Shown here: positions 14,166 through 14,383 of the stretch, one piece after another
Layout of the letters: every line of letters begins with the position of its first letter
Numbering within the stretch: the stretch's first letter is position 1
Assembly: GCA_022736495.1 (NCBI GenBank)
Contig: DZCR01000033.1
Span: forward strand, 1-14,383
Direction: 5' to 3'
DNA: 14,383 bases
DNA from: Desulfobacca acetoxidans
GTDB taxonomy: Bacteria; Desulfobacterota; Desulfobaccia; Desulfobaccales; 0-14-0-80-60-11
The notes under the pieces: model-generated
Told to the model about the DNA's origin: nothing
The model's input: only the letters and a program-made list of their open reading frames with translations
The model's database searches: none
Program-made: the position numbers and the translations under genes

Positions 14166-14383
14166 ATGCTATTTAAATTCAATTTCACTGCAGAGCAAGA
14201 ACGGAATTTGCTTCATGTTATTATTTTGGGATGTTATATTCTAATAGCATTCTATTGTATTATGTCAATTTATTTACTGAGTGGTTTCTGGATAAGACCT
14301 GGCCTTTTTTATCGTACAGGGAACCCAGCCGGGGCCGATTTTATACAAATATGGGCCGCCTCATCATTGGCTCTCCAAGGACA
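14166..14383 (+). CDS. Partial GT87/DUF2029-like membrane protein (N-terminus)
   Basis: Open from ATG 14166 to the window edge, 72 codons seen. A polar cytosolic start (MLFKFNFTAEQERN) is followed by a transmembrane helix at about 15-39 (LLHVIILGCYILIAFYCIMS). A loop follows containing TGNPAGADFIQIWAASSLALQG (residues 51-72, written here only to name the D-F-x-x-x-WAAS-x-LAL-x-G pattern). That pattern resembles the start of the first extracytoplasmic loop in GT87/DUF2029 polyprenol-phosphate-sugar mannosyltransferase-like proteins. The gene begins very AT-rich and gains GC toward the edge. No good ribosome binding site is visible; an in-frame stop at 14106 limits the start. The family call rests on memory of the motif; the membrane prediction is stronger. 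Confidence 0.65.
   Translation, partial: MLFKFNFTAEQERNLLHVIILGCYILIAFYCIMSIYLLSGFWIRPGLFYRTGNPAGADFIQIWAASSLALQG

Noticed and set aside
14023..14244. Plus-strand 73-codon frame starting inside the orphan amidohydrolase tail
   Set aside because: It starts out of frame within the remnant. It also overlaps the better-supported membrane protein frame that begins at 14166.
14225..14290. Minus-strand TTGACA near 14265 as a promoter
   Set aside because: No acceptable -10 box lies at 16-18 nt, the region is so AT-rich that such hits are expected, and no minus-strand gene is nearby to serve.
1..14383. CRISPR arrays, tRNA, rRNA or insertion sequences
   Set aside because: No regularly spaced repeats, no tRNA-like cloverleaf and no transposase motifs were seen in either strand.

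Overview
The window is 14.4 kb of bacterial chromosome. Most of it is GC-rich and densely coded. I infer a Desulfobacterota-like anaerobe (sulfate-reducing or syntrophic deltaproteobacterial type). The reasons are a fused PFOR-type 2-oxoacid:ferredoxin oxidoreductase with three [4Fe-4S] sites, an FmdE-family zinc-ribbon protein and a GSU2403-family nucleotidyltransferase-fold protein. No rRNA, tRNA, CRISPR array or insertion sequence is visible.

Layout. On the left, two minus-strand genes run toward the window edge: an unrecognised partial ORF (<1-202) and the GSU2403-family gene (247-1263). They diverge from the large oxidoreductase gene (1507-5388) across an AT-rich spacer. That spacer holds back-to-back promoters and a perfect 12-bp inverted repeat placed like an operator over the minus-strand promoter. 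The oxidoreductase gene ends at a strong hairpin. A YgjP/SprT-like metallopeptidase gene follows and converges on a DEDDh exonuclease gene. The FmdE-family gene and a gene for a small exported DUF4412-like protein come next on the plus strand. A three-gene minus-strand cluster then reads L,D-transpeptidase, GAF/HD-GYP protein, MtaD-type deaminase (12363 down to 8693). An amidohydrolase-2 family gene starts divergently at 12512.

The right end is different. Immediately after the amidohydrolase gene lies a small AT-richer pair with a 4-nt overlap: a DUF4258 protein and a YgiT/MqsA-type zinc-finger protein, which looks like a toxin-antitoxin module. Directly abutting the stop codon of the second gene is a 135-bp gap-free second copy of the amidohydrolase gene's 3' end, about 83% identical, mostly by silent changes and with its own stop. 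The pair therefore sits between an intact gene and an orphan tail of a homologue. Beyond this the DNA becomes very AT-rich, and a partial polytopic membrane protein gene resembling GT87/DUF2029 runs off the right edge. This junction is the best candidate for an accessory-DNA boundary.

Functional links: the oxidoreductase, FmdE protein and deaminase fit anaerobic carbon and cofactor metabolism. The L,D-transpeptidase and HD-GYP genes may couple envelope remodelling with c-di-GMP turnover. These links are inferred from proximity only.
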